The notes under the pieces were generated by a model. It had not been told where the DNA came from. It did not search any database and saw only the letters and a list, made by a program, of their open reading frames with translations. Of a DNA stretch of 42,235 bases, positions 42,184 to 42,235 are shown piece after piece (positions within the stretch are counted from its first letter, which is position 1; the number at the start of each line of letters is the position of its first letter). The translations under genes were made by a program, and so were the position numbers. This DNA comes from an uncultured Spirochaetales bacterium (GTDB lineage Bacteria; Spirochaetota; Spirochaetia; Sphaerochaetales; Sphaerochaetaceae). The DNA lies in NCBI GenBank assembly GCA_945947045.1, contig CAMEXG010000002.1, forward strand, positions 1 to 42,235, in the 5' to 3' direction.

Positions 42184-42235
42184 GTGGGAGTAGCGAAGCT
42201 GGTTATCGCGCTGGCCTGTCACGCCGGAGATCGCG
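42184..42235 (+). tRNA. tRNA-Asp (anticodon GUC), truncated by the window edge
   Basis: The 5' acceptor strand GTGGGAG, D stem GCGA/TCGC, anticodon stem CTGGC/GCCGG and loop CTGTCAC (anticodon 42218-42220) are readable. The sequence ends in the T-stem region. Confidence 0.85.

Noticed and set aside
1..42235. CRISPR arrays, insertion sequences, prophage or integrase genes
   Set aside because: No regularly spaced repeats, transposase or integrase motifs were seen; the window reads as ordinary chromosomal operons.

Overview
The window (42,235 bp, low-to-moderate GC) looks like chromosomal DNA of a spirochaete, probably from the Sphaerochaeta/Treponema side of the phylum. This is inferred from five periplasmic binding proteins whose signal peptides mostly end in the ...VFANGS/KEE style without a lipobox cysteine, a BspA-like leucine-rich-repeat lipoprotein, InlB-type repeat proteins, a Wzi-like outer-membrane candidate, and a double-membrane style of transport. 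Species cannot be assigned from sequence alone.

Layout, left to right. 1-2.6 kb: tail of an unknown gene, a BspA-like LRR lipoprotein and a PAP2 phosphatase. 2.9-8.3 kb: a complete branched-chain amino acid ABC operon (livJ-H-M-G-F) followed by a CBS-ACT protein. 8.3-11.5 kb: a small unknown protein, an NfeD/SPFH pair and a nucleobase (NCS2) permease. 11.7-14.5 kb: a PF04392-type ABC operon (binding protein, permease, ATPase) with a leader terminator. 14.8-18.0 kb: a protease-less FtsH-like AAA protein divergent from an amino-acid permease/alkaline-phosphatase-fold pair. 18.1-28.2 kb: one nine-gene LacI-controlled catabolic operon (lacI, AtuA-like, DUF4387, two sugar-type ABC permeases, binding protein, two ADP-ribosylglycohydrolase-family proteins, ribokinase-like kinase). 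28.5-34.0 kb: tRNA-Arg(CCG) and an mtnA-like isomerase facing a methylthioadenosine/S-adenosylhomocysteine deaminase, then a second PF04392 ABC operon preceded by a candidate leader peptide. 34.0-42.2 kb: orphan vsr and a CPBP protease, a YerC/TrpR-like regulator, an InlB-repeat protein, an acyl-CoA synthetase, the Wzi-like protein, an unusual rubredoxin, a DUF134-NifX fusion, an rsuA-type pseudouridine synthase and the 5' part of tRNA-Asp(GUC).

The strongest candidate for an undescribed system is the 18.1-28.2 kb operon. It has its own perfect 16-bp LacI-type operator over a good promoter, an importer lacking an ATPase, two different ADP-ribosylglycohydrolase-family enzymes, a ribokinase-type kinase and the uncharacterised AtuA/DUF4387 pair. 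Together these suggest uptake and breakdown of an N- or O-ribosyl (or similar) conjugate, but the substrate is unknown. A second theme is control of the two paralogous PF04392 ABC operons. They share an identically spaced promoter block (TTGACW-N8-TATAGAGAGT), and then one has a terminator-type leader and the other a 14-codon ORF with a Trp codon abutting a GC hairpin. A TrpR-family regulator lies just downstream of the second.
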